Assembly (NCBI GenBank): GCA_024426085.1
Contig: CP087974.1
Coordinates: 992,001-1,056,000 of the forward strand
Reading direction: 5' to 3'
Length of the DNA stretch: 64,000 bases
DNA from: Rhizobium sp. RCAM05350
GTDB taxonomy: Bacteria; Pseudomonadota; Alphaproteobacteria; Rhizobiales; Rhizobiaceae
Of this stretch, positions 1 through 12,068 are shown piece by piece (within the stretch, counting starts at the first letter, position 1; each line of letters begins with the position of its first letter). A program made the translations under genes and the position numbers. The notes under the pieces are model-generated. The model had not been told where the DNA came from. It worked only from the letters and a program-made list of their open reading frames with translations, and did not search any database.

Positions 1-2213
<2,213 letters not shown>

Positions 2214-2385
2214 GGCACACCCCGATTCCCGTGAAGGTCTCAGGATATCCCGTTTCCCTCAGGAGATGTCCAGTTTTCATCCAACGCAGAACAGCATTTT
2301 CGAACCGGGTCCACCTTGTCCACAGTCTGGCACTCTCCCGATTCGGCGCGATGGCGAATGGAATGGTTGGCGACTTGCGCTGTTC

Positions 2386-2472
2386 TTACATTCCTATAAC
2401 GATGATCGAAAAGCTGGCGATGAACATGGCGATGGAGGTCAAAGCGGCGAGATCACGAATGAAGTCAGTCAT
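2386..2472 (-). CDS. 28-aa single-pass membrane peptide under a LexA-type promoter
   Basis: A very short ORF: ATG at 2472, TAA at 2386-2388, 28 codons. It begins MTDFIRDLAAL, an amphipathic stretch, followed by a hydrophobic run of about 16 residues (TSIAMFIASFSIIVIG) ending in Met; one inner-membrane segment is expected. A ribosome binding site GGGAG lies 7 nt before the ATG (2480-2484). Upstream is a near-consensus sigma70 promoter overlapped by three LexA half-sites. Size, membrane character and SOS control match Caulobacter SidA, a 29-aa SOS-induced division inhibitor acting on FtsW/FtsN; that is an analogy of architecture, I have not aligned the sequences. dnaE follows 172 bp downstream. 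No frameshift is evident. Translation is unproven. Confidence 0.6.
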   Translation of the reverse strand: MTDFIRDLAALTSIAMFIASFSIIVIGM

Positions 2473-2495
2473 TGGTCGGCTCCCTTTTCCGTTAT

Positions 2496-2530
2496 GTTCT
2501 TATAATGTTCTATTTATGTTCATGCGTCAA
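2496..2530 (-). promoter_or_regulatory. SOS promoter with tandem LexA boxes
   Basis: Reading the plus strand, GTTC occurs at 2496-2499, 2507-2510 and 2518-2521, each pair separated by exactly 7 bases. GTTC-N7-GTTC is the LexA operator known for Rhizobium, Rhodobacter and other alphaproteobacteria, so this is two overlapping operators. On the minus strand a promoter TTGACG (2530-2525), 17-bp spacer, CATTAT (2507-2502) is covered by the boxes. The transcript would start near 2495 and reach the 28-aa ORF after about 23 nt. Confidence 0.75.
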
Positions 2531-2673
2531 GCAGCAACTGCACATCATCGACCTGTGAGGAATGGAGATGGTAAACACTTTCCATCAGCCCTTTTCGGCA
2601 AAGATATCCGGCATCTGGACGCTGGCAGGGCAGCGCATTAGTCTGCCTCACAATGCAAATCGGGGGATGGATA

Positions 2674-3259
2674 ATGAAGATGTCGCTGGCCGTCATGACG
2701 GCAATGCTGGGCCTATCTGCCACTGTGGGGCATACCTGCCGAAGCCATCGACCCGGAGCACATCATCTTCGCTGCGACCGGCGATTGGGACAAGGACGGC
2801 AGTTCCGATCTTGCCATGCTGGTGGCGCCGGCCGAAGGCAGCGGCGAGGATGATCATGCGGTCTACATCTATCTTAACGACGGCGATACCGACCGGCTGA
2901 AGCTGAAGACTGTCGTGCCGAACAAGGTCTGGGGAGACCTGACCATGGCCGGACGGGCACCATCCATCACCGCCCTTGCGAACGGCTCGATCCTGATCAC
3001 CACGCACAACGATCCCGTCGGCCGCGATCGCTGGGAACAGAAGCTGACGATCGCCTATCGCAATTTCGATTTCGTCGTCGCCGGGTATACGTATTCATCC
3101 TACGACACGCTCGACCCCGACAATACCTCGGAATGCGATTTCAATGTGCTGACCGGCAAGGGAAATAGCAGCGGCAAGCCTGTCGCCACAAAGGGCGAGA
3201 TCGTGCTGTTGAAGGATTGGTCTGATGATCGTGGACAAGCGGTCTGCGGTATCGAGTAG
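2674..3259 (+). CDS. Hypothetical exported protein with Ca-binding-like DxDxDG motif
   Basis: Unknown function. The start ATG 2674 is preceded by GGGGGATGG. The N-terminus MKMSLAVMTAMLGLSATVG is a signal peptide. One extra G near 2732 (GGGG for GGG) breaks the frame right after the signal peptide; without it the protein continues IPAEAIDPEHIIFAATGDWDK. The mature part contains DWDKDGSSDLAML, an FG-GAP/VCBS-like calcium loop found in beta-propeller repeats, but only one copy is seen. Two cysteines occur near the C-terminus (ECDF, VCGIE) and could form a disulfide in the periplasm. Corrected length is about 194 aa. It is transcribed away from the SOS peptide and convergent with lolD. Confidence 0.7.
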
Positions 3260-3294
3260 CACCTTACAGCCGCAAACGATCCACGCTGACGCTG

Positions 3295-3973
3295 CTAAAG
3301 CTCGACGACCTTGCCGTCTTCGATGGTGACGCGGCGGTCCATGCGCGAGGCAAGCTCGTAATTGTGCGTGGCGATCATCGCTGCGAGGCCGGACTGGCGC
3401 ACCAGGGCCTCCAGAGCCTCAAACACATAGCCTGCCGTTTCGGGATCGAGGTTGCCGGTCGGTTCGTCGGCCAAAAGCACCAGTGGCGCGTTGGCCACAG
3501 CCCTGGCGATCGCAACGCGCTGCTGTTCACCACCGGACAATTCCGATGGACGATGCTCGGCGCGGTGGCCGATGCGCATGTAATCCAGCAATGCAGCGGC
3601 GCGTTCTGCGGGCCTCAGCCTTGTTCAGACCAGCGATCAGCTGCGGCATCATGATGTTTTCGATTGCCGTGAATTCCGGCAGGAGGTGATGGAACTGGTA
3701 GACGAAGCCGATGTCGTTACGGCGGATCGCGGTGCGCTTCTCGTCGCCAAGCGCACCACAGGATTGGCCGTTGATCAGCACTTCGCCGGCATCCGGGCGC
3801 TCCAGCAGGCCGGCCAAGTGCAGCAGCGTCGACTTACCGGTGCCTGACGGCGCGACAAGCGCCACGGTCTGGCCGCCGTAAAGCGAAAAGTCCGCACCCT
3901 TGAGGATCGACAGAGTTTCTTCGCCCTGGCTGTAATGACGTTCGACGCCGGAAAGCTGCAATGCCACGCGCAT
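3295..3973 (-). CDS. lolD: Lipoprotein-releasing ABC transporter ATPase LolD
   Basis: ATPase of the LolCDE system that extracts outer-membrane lipoproteins from the inner membrane. Walker A is APSGTGKST, the ABC signature [14 protein letters not shown] and Walker B LLADEPTG. The frame breaks near 3612 where an extra A sits between CGC and GAAC; removing it gives [14 protein letters not shown] and a normal protein of about 225 aa. It lies 22 bp after the lolC stop on the same strand, so lolC-lolD form an operon. Confidence 0.93.
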
Positions 3974-3995
3974 TCATCGTGTCTGTAATCCCCAA

Positions 3996-5303
3996 TTATT
4001 CGTAGCGCAGAGCCTGAACCGGATCGAGGCGCGAGGCGCGCCAGGCCGGAAAGATCGTGGCAAGGAAGGAAAGGCCGATGGCCATGACGACGACCGATGT
4101 GGTCTCGCTGAGGTTCATATCGGCCGGAAGCTGGCTTAGGAAATAGAGTTCGGGATTGAACAGCGTCGTGCCCGAAATCCAGGAAAAGAATTGACGGATG
4201 GATTCGACATTGAGGCAGACGATGACGCCCAGAAGCACGCCCGCAAGGGTACCAACAATGCCAATCGCCGCGCCCGTCATGAAGAATATCCGCATGATGG
4301 CGCCCGATGAGGCGCCCATGGTGCGCAGGATGGCGATATCGCTGCCCTTGTCCTTCACCAGCATGATCAGGCCGGAGACGATGTTGAGCGCCGCCACCAG
4401 AACAATCAGAGTCAGGATCATGAACATGACGTTGCGCTCGACCTGAAGCGCGGAGAAGAAGGTCTTGTTGCGGTCGCGCCAGTCGCTGATCAAGACCTGG
4501 CGGCCGGCCGCGTCCTCGATCGTCTGGCGCAGGTCATCGACCAGATCCGGGTCGGTGACGAACAGTTCGACCGACTGGGCAATGCCTTCGGCATTGAAGT
4601 AGAGTTGCGCTTCTTCCAGCGGCATGAAGATGATCGAAGCGTCATACTCAGACATGCCGATCTCGAAAATCGCCGAGACGGTATAAGACTTGACGCGCGG
4701 ATTGACCCCCATCGGCGTGATGTCGCCTTCCGGCGCCACCAGCGTGATCGTACCGCCGGCCGTGATGCCCAGCTGCTGCGCCATGCGCGAGCCGATCGCA
4801 ACGCCGGTTCCAGCGGCATAACCGACGAGATCGCCGGACTGGATATGATCGGAAATCGACTTCATCTTGACGAGATCGTCGGCCCGCACGCCGCGGACCA
4901 GCGCACCCGTACCGGCGCCGCCAGGACCGGAGGCCAACGTCTGGCCTTCGATCATCGGGATCGCCATGGTCACGCCCTTGACGCCGGAAAACTTCGTCGC
5001 CAGGTCGGCATAATTATCCAGCGGCCCATCCAGCGGCTGGACGATCATATGACCGTTGATGCCGAGAATGCGCGAGATCAACTCGGTGCGGGAAACCGTT
5101 CATGACAGCCATGACGATGATCAGCGTCGCGACACCGAGCATGATGCCGATGAAGGAAAAGCCGGCGATCACCGAAATGAACGCTTCCTTGCGGCGCGAG
5201 CGCAGATAGCGCCAGGCCACCATGCGCTCGAATGTGGAAAACGGACGGCTCGACGGCGCCTGGGCGGTCGCTGCCTTTTCCTGTTCTAGCGTCGTGCGCT
5301 CAT
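3996..5303 (-). CDS. lolC: Lipoprotein-releasing ABC transporter permease (LolC/LolE family)
   Basis: Membrane permease partner of LolD. It shows an N-terminal transmembrane segment (FISVIAGFSFIGIMLG), a large periplasmic domain, and three C-terminal membrane segments ending in the FtsX-like tail PAWRASRLDPVQALRYE. Two frame breaks are visible: an extra C near 5093 (GGTTTCCC for GGTTTCC) and a missing C near 5286. With both repaired the protein starts at ATG 5303 (AAGGA just upstream), 12 bp after the proS stop, and is about 435 aa. Without the second repair the start would be 5223. Only one permease gene is present here; many alphaproteobacteria have a single LolC/E-type permease. Confidence 0.88.
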
Positions 5304-5314
5304 TCCTTGGTCCC

Positions 5315-6643
5315 TTATTTCGAGGCGGTCAGCTTGTTGATAGCAGCCTCGATCGTCAATGTTTCGCGGGCGCCGGTCTTGCGATCCTTTAGCTCGACCT
5401 CGCCATTCGCCACCGAGCGCGGACCGGCAATGATCTGCACGGGAACGCCGATCAGGTCGGCGGTGGCAAACTTGGTGCCGGCGCGGTCGTCCTTGTCGTC
5501 GTACAGCGTATCGAATCCTGCGTTGTTGAGTGCAGCATAGATGGTTTCGCACGCCGCGTCGCAGGCTTCGTCGCCTGATTTCATGTTGATCACAACCGCA
5601 TCGAACGGCGCGATCGACGCCGGCCAGATGATGCCGTTCTCGTCATGCGAGGCTTCGATGATGGCAGGGACCAGCCGGGTCGGGCCGATGCCGTAAGAGC
5701 CCATGTGCACCGTGTGTTCCTTGCCGTCGGGACCCTGAACCTTGGCGCCCATGGCTTCGGAATACTTGGTGCCGAAGTAGAAGATGTGGCCGACTTCGAT
5801 GCCGCGGGCCGAAACCTTCGAAGCGTCGTCGATGGCGTTGAAGGCTGCCTCGTCATGCATCTCCGAAGTGGCGGCATATAGCGACGTCCACTTATCGAAG
5901 ATCGCCTTCATCGCGGCGGCATCCCAGAAATCGGTATCGTCGGCCGGGATGTCGAAATCGAGGAAGTGCTTGTGGCAGAAGACTTCCGATTCACCGGTAT
6001 CGGCAAGGATGATGAACTCGTGGCTGAGATCGCCACCGATCGGGCCGGTATCGGCCCGCATCGGAATGGCGCGCAGGCCGAGACGCGCGAAGGTGCGGAG
6101 ATAGGCGGCGAACATGCGGTTATAGGAATCCACCGCACCTTCGCGGTCGAGATCGAAGGAATAGGCGTCCTTCATCAGGAATTCGCGCGAACGCATGGTG
6201 CCGAAACGGGGACGCCGCTCGTCACGAAACTTCAGCTGAATATGATAGAGATTGAGCGGCAGGTCCTTGTAGGACTTGACGTAGGAGCGGAACACGTCGG
6301 TGATCATCTCCTCGTTGGTCGGCCCATACAGCATGTCGCGCTTGTTGCGATCCTTGATCCGCAGCATTTCGTCACCATAGGCGTCGTAGCGACCGCTTTC
6401 CTGCCAGAGTTCGGCCGATTGCAGCGTCGGCATCAGAAGCTCGACGGCTCCGGCACGGTTCTGTTCTTCCCGGATGATCTTGGTAACCTTGTCGAGAACC
6501 CGCTTGCCGAGCGGCAGCCATGTATAGATGCCGGCCGACTGCTGCCGCACCATGCCGGCACGCAGCATCAGCCGGTGCGAGACAATTTCCGCTTCCTTCG
6601 GGGTTTCCTTCAGAATGGGCATGAAAAAAAGGGACAGACGCAT
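5315..6643 (-). CDS. proS: Prolyl-tRNA synthetase, short alphaproteobacterial type
   Basis: Charges tRNA-Pro in the cytoplasm. Class II motif 2 reads [17 protein letters not shown] and motif 3 [14 protein letters not shown]. At 442 aa it is about 130 residues shorter than E. coli ProS because the cis-editing insertion domain is absent, as in other alphaproteobacteria. The start [15 protein letters not shown] at 6643 is preferred over an upstream in-frame Met at 6793 whose extra 50 residues have no family counterpart. The frame is intact. It heads toward lolC (12 bp). Confidence 0.96.
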   Translation of the reverse strand: MRLSLFFMPILKETPKEAEIVSHRLMLRAGMVRQQSAGIYTWLPLGKRVLDKVTKIIREEQNRAGAVELLMPTLQSAELWQESGRYDAYGDEMLRIKDRNKRDMLYGPTNEEMITDVFRSYVKSYKDLPLNLYHIQLKFRDERRPRFGTMRSREFLMKDAYSFDLDREGAVDSYNRMFAAYLRTFARLGLRAIPMRADTGPIGGDLSHEFIILADTGESEVFCHKHFLDFDIPADDTDFWDAAAMKAIFDKWTSLYAATSEMHDEAAFNAIDDASKVSARGIEVGHIFYFGTKYSEAMGAKVQGPDGKEHTVHMGSYGIGPTRLVPAIIEASHDENGIIWPASIAPFDAVVINMKSGDEACDAACETIYAALNNAGFDTLYDDKDDRAGTKFATADLIGVPVQIIAGPRSVANGEVELKDRKTGARETLTIEAAINKLTASK

Positions 6644-6933
6644 GAATGGGTTCCAGAACTTAGAAGCATTTCGCACTATCTTTGGAATCGGGCGAAATAA
6701 CGTTGAGCTTTCAGGCCGTCTACGCTTGCTTGGCGCGCAAACCGGACACTGCCGTTTGACTGTTGCCGCGACGATCCGGCCAGCTGATTCCACAAGAAGG
6801 ATGCACCGCGCTCACGCGTTCATAGACGCTTCATGGCAGGAAGAAAACCCGTCATCTTCGACGGTCTCACACGTTGCGACGGTGAAGATTTCAAGACAGG
6901 AAAAACGAAAATACCTGCGGCAAAAAGGCACGG

Positions 6934-6963
6934 TAGTAACAGGATTTTGACAGAAGTTGTCAA
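6934..6963 (-). promoter_or_regulatory. Candidate promoter and inverted repeat upstream of proS
   Basis: On the minus strand TTGACA (6963-6958), 18 bp, TTACTA (6939-6934) could serve proS, about 290 bp away. The -35 hexamer is half of a perfect inverted repeat TTGACA-N5-TGTCAA at 6947-6963, which could be an operator. Both are pattern matches only. Confidence 0.3.
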
Positions 6964-7099
6964 CGGAAAAATTTTACTAGAGTGTAGCAAAAATGCAAAA
7001 AAATCAGATGACAACGCATAATGTTTGAGCTAGTTTTGGCCCACAAAAGAGGCAGGGAGATTAAATTCTTGTCGATTTCGCGGTCAAGTCTTGGGAGGA

Positions 7100-7190
7100 T
7101 AAGATCTTAGGCGCGGTTACACGCAGCCACCGGTAACGGATAAGGATCACGCGATACTTTAAAGAACAAGGCTTCTAGCCTTGTTTTTTT
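7100..7190 (+). ncRNA. Candidate small RNA in the proS-DUF1467 gap
   Basis: The 680-bp gap 6644-7322 has no convincing protein gene. It holds a strong plus-strand terminator at 7165-7190 but no plus-strand gene upstream of it, so a small untranslated transcript ending there is plausible. The 5' end is not defined by sequence; the start given is a guess. No Rfam family recognised. Confidence 0.25.
7165..7190 (+). terminator. Rho-independent terminator
   Basis: Perfect 9-bp stem AACAAGGCT (7165-7173) with AGCCTTGTT (7177-7185), loop TCT, followed by a run of T that continues to 7190. It is oriented for plus-strand transcription, opposite to all flanking genes. Confidence 0.7.
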
Positions 7191-7322
7191 GACTTTTATA
7201 CTGCGGCACTTGCAGAAAAAGCGGACACAACCTGAATCGTGGCAATTCTGTGGCGGTGCTTTTCAGATTGCGGGCTACGCTACTGATAAGCCGTCGCTAT
7301 CGCAGCTGCGGCCCATCATTCC

Positions 7323-7592
7323 TCAATAGAACTTCGGTGCAAACTGCGGGATTGCGTCCAGCCCGTAGCCCATACGAACGGAGAGGATATACCAGGCAAG
7401 GTGAATAACGGCGGCGAGCGCCGAGGTCATCAAAAGACCCGCAGTCCACGAAAGCGCGCAGGCGCACTTTCGACGCTGCCTGGCACAACCTCGTTCTCCT
7501 CAGCCTGCGTCCGCAAGCCGATCGGCAAGACGATGAACAGCGCCAACCACCAGATGATGAAATAGATCGCGAAGGTGGAAAAGATCGGCATT
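7323..7592 (-). CDS. DUF1467 family small membrane protein
   Basis: About 89 aa, function unknown. Two membrane segments: one near the start (MPIFSTFAIYF then IIWWLALFIVLPIGL) and one after residue ~55 (LLMTSALAAVIHLAWYIL). Two opposite single-T indels break the frame: an extra T near 7560 and a missing T near 7434 (TCTTTT for five T); the repaired protein ends QFAPKFY. DUF1467 genes sit next to mce and proS in many rhizobia, which supports the call. It is in the same strand block as mce, 128 bp downstream of the mce stop. Confidence 0.75.
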
Positions 7593-7720
7593 GTGGTCTC
7601 TCGTTACGAAGGGAGATGGATATCTCGCCTTTTGGCATGGCGCTCTTGAGCGATGTTATAGCGCTTCCGCATCTGCCCGACAAATACTGCACCCGATAAA
7701 TACCGGCGCGCGGTCTTCTG

Positions 7721-8125
7721 TCACACCTGCTCGAGTTCGATCAGCGTGCCGAAGAAATCCTTCGGATGGAGAAACAACACCGGTTTGCCATGCGCGCCGG
7801 TCTTCGGATTGCCGTCACCCAGCACCCTGCCCCCGGCGGCGATGAGACCGTCGCGGGCGGCCAGGATGTCGTCGACCTCGTAGCAGATGTGATGCATGCC
7901 GCCAGCCGGGTTCTTCGCAAGGAAAGCCGTGATCGGCGAGTCCGTCCCAAGCGGTTCCAGAAGCTCGACCTTGGTATTTGCAAGCGTGACGAACACGACA
8001 TTGACGCCGTGTTCCGGCAACGCTTCCGGCTCGGTTACCGAGGCGCCGAGCACCGACCGATATCGCTCCACCGCTTCGGCGAGATCCGGAACGGCAAGAG
8101 CGATATGGTTGACACGTCCAAGCAT
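7721..8125 (-). CDS. mce: Methylmalonyl-CoA epimerase
   Basis: Interconverts (R)- and (S)-methylmalonyl-CoA in propionyl-CoA metabolism. A 134-aa VOC-fold protein beginning MLGRVNHIALAVPDL; the metal ligands expected in this family appear as the His of VNHIAL, the His of MHHICYEV and the Glu of LIELEQV. HPKDFFGTLIELEQ is typical of this enzyme. Frame intact. It starts 18 bp after rnj ends, so the two are probably cotranscribed. Confidence 0.93.
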   Translation of the reverse strand: MLGRVNHIALAVPDLAEAVERYRSVLGASVTEPEALPEHGVNVVFVTLANTKVELLEPLGTDSPITAFLAKNPAGGMHHICYEVDDILAARDGLIAAGGRVLGDGNPKTGAHGKPVLFLHPKDFFGTLIELEQV

Positions 8126-8143
8126 TGGATTTGATCCCGGCTG

Positions 8144-9812
8144 TCAGAGCTTGTTGATGAAAACGGTGACGACCGGCTTCTTGCCCCAGACGTCATTGGC
8201 CGTGCCGCGAATGGCCCGGCGTACCGCTTCCGTCACCATGGCGATATCCTTGCGCTTGCCGCGCGGGATGCTTTCAACGGCACCGAGGACCGCGTCATAC
8301 AGCGTATCGTTCATGTCCCTCGCCCTCGTCGTCGAACTCGGGCAAGCCGATCGGAACGACGATCGGGTCGGCGGCGAAGTCGTAGGCGCGTCGAGAATTA
8401 CATTGACTGCGACATGACCGGCAAAGGACAGCTTGCGGCGCTCGCCGATCCCCATCTCTTCGAAGTCACCGATCAGGCCGCCGTCCTTGTAGATCAAGCC
8501 ATGAGGCGCCGTGCCAATCACGGTCGCCGGCCCCGGAGCAAGGCGGAGAATGTCGCCGTTGCGAACCCGGGGAACAGTCTTGATGCCGGATTGCAAGCCA
8601 AGTTCGGCCTGCGCCGTCAAGTGCGCGGCTTCACCATGCACAGGCACCAGCATCTGCGGGCGCGTCCACTGGTACATCTGCTGCAACTCGTTGCGGCGGG
8701 GATGGCCGGAGACGTGCACCAGCGCTTCGCTGTCGGTGACGATATGGATGCCCTGCTCGACCAACCCGTTCTTGATGTCGTTGATCGCCTTCTCGTTGCC
8801 GGGAATGGCGCGCGAGGAAAACACCACCGTATCGCCGGCCGTCAGCGCAACATTGCGCATCTCGTCGTGAGAAATCTTGGCGAGTGCGGCGCGGGATCTG
8901 CCCTGGCTACCGGTCAGGATCACCACGACCTTGTCGCGCGGGATATAACCGAATTCGTCTTCGGCGATGAACGGGTTCAGCCCTTCCATCAGACCGACAT
9001 CGCGGGCGACGTCGCAGACACGCTTCATCGAACTGCCGAGCAGCAGCACTTCGCGACCGGCAGCAGCCGATGCCTTGGCAATCGAGCGGATGCGGCCGAC
9101 ATTGGACGAGAACGTGGTGATCGCCACACGGCCCTTGGCATCCTCGATGATCTTGGTGAGGCTGGTGGAGACCTCCTCTTCCGAAGGCGAGACGCCATCG
9201 CGCATGGCATTGGTGCTGTCGCACATCAGCGCCAGAACGCCCTCGTCGCCAACGGCACGGGAAACGCGCCTCGTCGGTGAATGGTCCGAGCGACGGCGCA
9301 TGGTCGATCTTCCAGTCGCCGGTATGGACGATATTGCCGAGCGGCGTGCGGATGACCAGAGACATCGGCTCGGGGATCGAATGGTTGACGCCGACGGCTT
9401 CGATCTCGAACGGACCGACATTGATGCGGTCGCCTTCCTTGAAGATGGTGATCGGGACTTCAGCGCGGCTGCGCTCGTAAGAGCGCTTGGCTTCCAGCAT
9501 GCCAGCGGTAAAGGGCGAGGCATAGACCGGCACGTTGAGGCCTGGCCACAGATCAGCCAGCGCGCCATAATGGTCTTCATGGGCATGGGTGATGATGATG
9601 CCCTTCAGGTTCTTGCGCTCTTCGGCAAGGAACCGGATATCGGGCAGCACCAGATCGACGCCAGGCAGATCGAGGCCCGGGAAGGTCACGCCGCAATCGA
9701 CCATGATCCACTGGCGATGGGCGGGCGAACTGTAGCCGTAGAGGGCTAGGTTCATGCCGATTTCCCCAACTCCGCCCAGCGGCAGGAAGACGAGTTCGTC
9801 TTGTTTGCTCAT
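8144..9812 (-). CDS. rnj: Ribonuclease J
   Basis: Metallo-beta-lactamase/beta-CASP ribonuclease with endo- and 5'-exonuclease activity in RNA maturation and decay. The catalytic motif is THAHEDHYGAL, followed by HTGDWKID and, in the beta-CASP part, SGHPRR. Three indels: an extra C near 9262, a missing base near 8388 and an extra G near 8320. Repaired length is 555 aa, the family norm. The start MSKQDELVFLPLGG at 9812 is chosen over the in-frame Met at 9839, whose extra residues are atypical. It follows birA by 35 bp. Confidence 0.93.
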
Positions 9813-9847
9813 TGAATGATTGCGCCTTATGTCACCCAAAATGGGTT

Positions 9848-10613
9848 CTATCCAAAAAATACATCGCCCGCGGCGATGCGTTGAACCATGCCTGCTCCGA
9901 GATCGAGCATCAGCCGGCCGTCTTCATCTATGCCTTGAACCGACCGGAAAGCGAGCGATCCGGCAGGTTGACTGTAATCTTCTGGCCGATCCCGCCTGCA
10001 GCGGACCGCCATTGTGCAATAATCTCTGCTATGCCGTCGCCGCGGTTCCAGACGTTCAATGCTTCGGCCATGCTGCGAAACAGATGGGCAAACAGTTCGT
10101 CCGGCGATACGGCGGCACCTTCGGCCTGCAGGCTCGTCACGGGATAGAGCCCATGATCCGGCGCCAGCGCGACATTGATGCCGCAGCCAATCACCAGCGC
10201 ATGATGCCCATCCGGCAGCCCCTCGCCTTCCAGCAGGATACCGCAGCACTTCTTGCCTGCAATCAGAATATCGTTCGGCCATTTGATCGAGACCGGATTG
10301 GCGCCGGCCGGCATCACTGCCTGGATCGCCCGGTGGACCTGCAACGGCAACCGCGAGCGGCAGCGATTGCAGTTTCTCCATCGGAGCCGGATCGATCAGA
10401 AGCAGCGAGGCATAGAGATTGCCCGGCTCCGATGCCCAGCTGCGGCCACGCCGACCCCGGCCGGAGATCTGCCGCGTTGCGGTGATCCAGTGAAGTCCCG
10501 GATCACCCTCGCGCCCGGATCAGGCATTCCGTGTTCGTCGATCCGACATCGCCAAGCGTGGTGTGTCGAAAGTCATCGAGCGAGACCCTGCCGATCCGGT
10601 TCTGTCCTGTCAA
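9848..10613 (-). CDS. birA: Biotin-[acetyl-CoA-carboxylase] ligase
   Basis: Attaches biotin to the carboxyl carrier protein. Motifs: [10 protein letters not shown] near the N-terminus, the biotinyl-AMP loop [10 protein letters not shown], and [10 protein letters not shown]. It is a ligase-only form without the N-terminal DNA-binding domain, so it should not repress transcription like E. coli BirA. Frame breaks: extra G near 10507, extra G near 10338, missing G near 9934; the repaired length is about 254 aa. No ATG fits the N-terminus; the only in-frame start is TTG 10613, overlapping the nuoN stop (TTGA), so the exact start is uncertain. Confidence 0.85.
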
Positions 10614-12050
10614 AAGAATGTCCGCGCTGCGACTTCGGCCGCAGTGCCGATCGGTCCACCGATCAGGACGTAGGCCAGAACGAACAGACCGGAGAGGCCG
10701 TAGACAAGGCGCAGTACGCCCGACGGACGCAAATTCGCCCTTCGGATCATCGAACCACATCAGCTTGATGACACGCAGATAGTAGTAGGCACCGACGACG
10801 GACGCCAAAACACCGATGACGGCGAGCGCGTAGAGATGCGCCTCGATCGCGGCCATGAACACGAAGTACTTGGCGAAGAAGCCTGCCAGCGGCGGGATGC
10901 CGGCCAGCGAGAACATCATCACGGTCAGGACCGACGCCATCAACGGGTTGGTCTGCGACAGGCCGGCGAGGTCATCAACCGCTTCGACGTGATTGCCGCC
11001 CTTGCGCTTCATCGCCATGATGCAGGCAAACGTGCCGAGCGTCATGACCATATAGACCAGCATGTAAATCAGCACGCCGCGCACACCGGCCATCGAGCCG
11101 CTGGCCAGACCGACGAGCGCATAACCCATGTGACCGATCGACGAATAGGCCATCAGCCGCTTGATGTTCTTCTGGCCGATCGCCGCGAAAGAACCGAGCA
11201 GCATCGAGGCAATCGAAATGAACACGATGATCTGCTGCCAGTCGGTGACGATCGACTCGAACGGGGTGATCACGAGCCGGATCAGCATCGCCATCGCCGC
11301 AACCTTTGGAGCGGCGGCGAAGAAGGCGGTCACCGGTGTCGGGGCGCCTTCGTAAACGTCCGGTGTCCACATATGGAACGGAACCGCCGAGATCTTGAAG
11401 GCGACGCCGGCAAGAATGAAGACGAGACCGAAGATCAGGCCGAGCGAACGGCCTTCCGCCGACAGGGCAGCGGCGATGCCTTCAAACCCGGTATGGCCGG
11501 TGAAGCCATAGACCAGCGACATGCCATAGAGCAGCATGCCGGACGACAGGGCGCCGAGCACGAAATATTTCAGACCGGCTTCCGTCGAGCGGAGATTGTC
11601 GCGGTTCATCGCGGCAACGACGTAGAGCGCCAGCGACTGCAGTTCGAGCGCCAGGTAGACCGAGATCAGGTCATTGGCCGAAATCATCAGCAGCATGCCG
11701 AGCGTTGCCAGCACGATCAGAACGGGGAACTCGAACCGGTCGATACCGGTCGACCGCGCCTCGCCCGCCGACATGATCAGCGCCACCATGGAACCGAACA
11801 GCGTCAGCACCTTCATGAACTTACCGAACGGATCGGAGAGGAAAGCGCCGTTATAGGCCTGACCGTCGCCAGTCTGCCAGATCAGCCAGGCGCCGGAAAC
11901 GGCGAGCAGGCCAACGGCAAGCCACGTCACGAACCCGGACGATTTCTCGCCGGAGAAGACGCCGATCATCAACAACACCATGGCGCCAACCGCAAGGATC
12001 AGCTCGGGCGTCGACAGGTGCAGGCTAGCGAGGAATGTGTCAGCAGTCAT
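10610..12050 (-). CDS. nuoN: NADH-quinone oxidoreductase subunit N
   Basis: Antiporter-like membrane subunit of complex I, about 14 transmembrane helices, proton translocation. Conserved stretches include [16 protein letters not shown] and [15 protein letters not shown]. One extra G near 10719 shifts the frame close to the end; repaired, the tail reads [19 protein letters not shown] and ends RTFF at TGA 10610-10612, giving 479 aa. Last structural gene of the nuo operon; birA begins on its stop codon. Confidence 0.95.
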
Positions 12051-12068
12051 TTCAATCCCGTCCTGTCG

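Noticed and set aside
6833..7021. 62-codon plus-strand ORF upstream of the orphan terminator
   Set aside because: No ribosome site, no hydrophobic or conserved pattern; stop lies 140 bp before the terminator.
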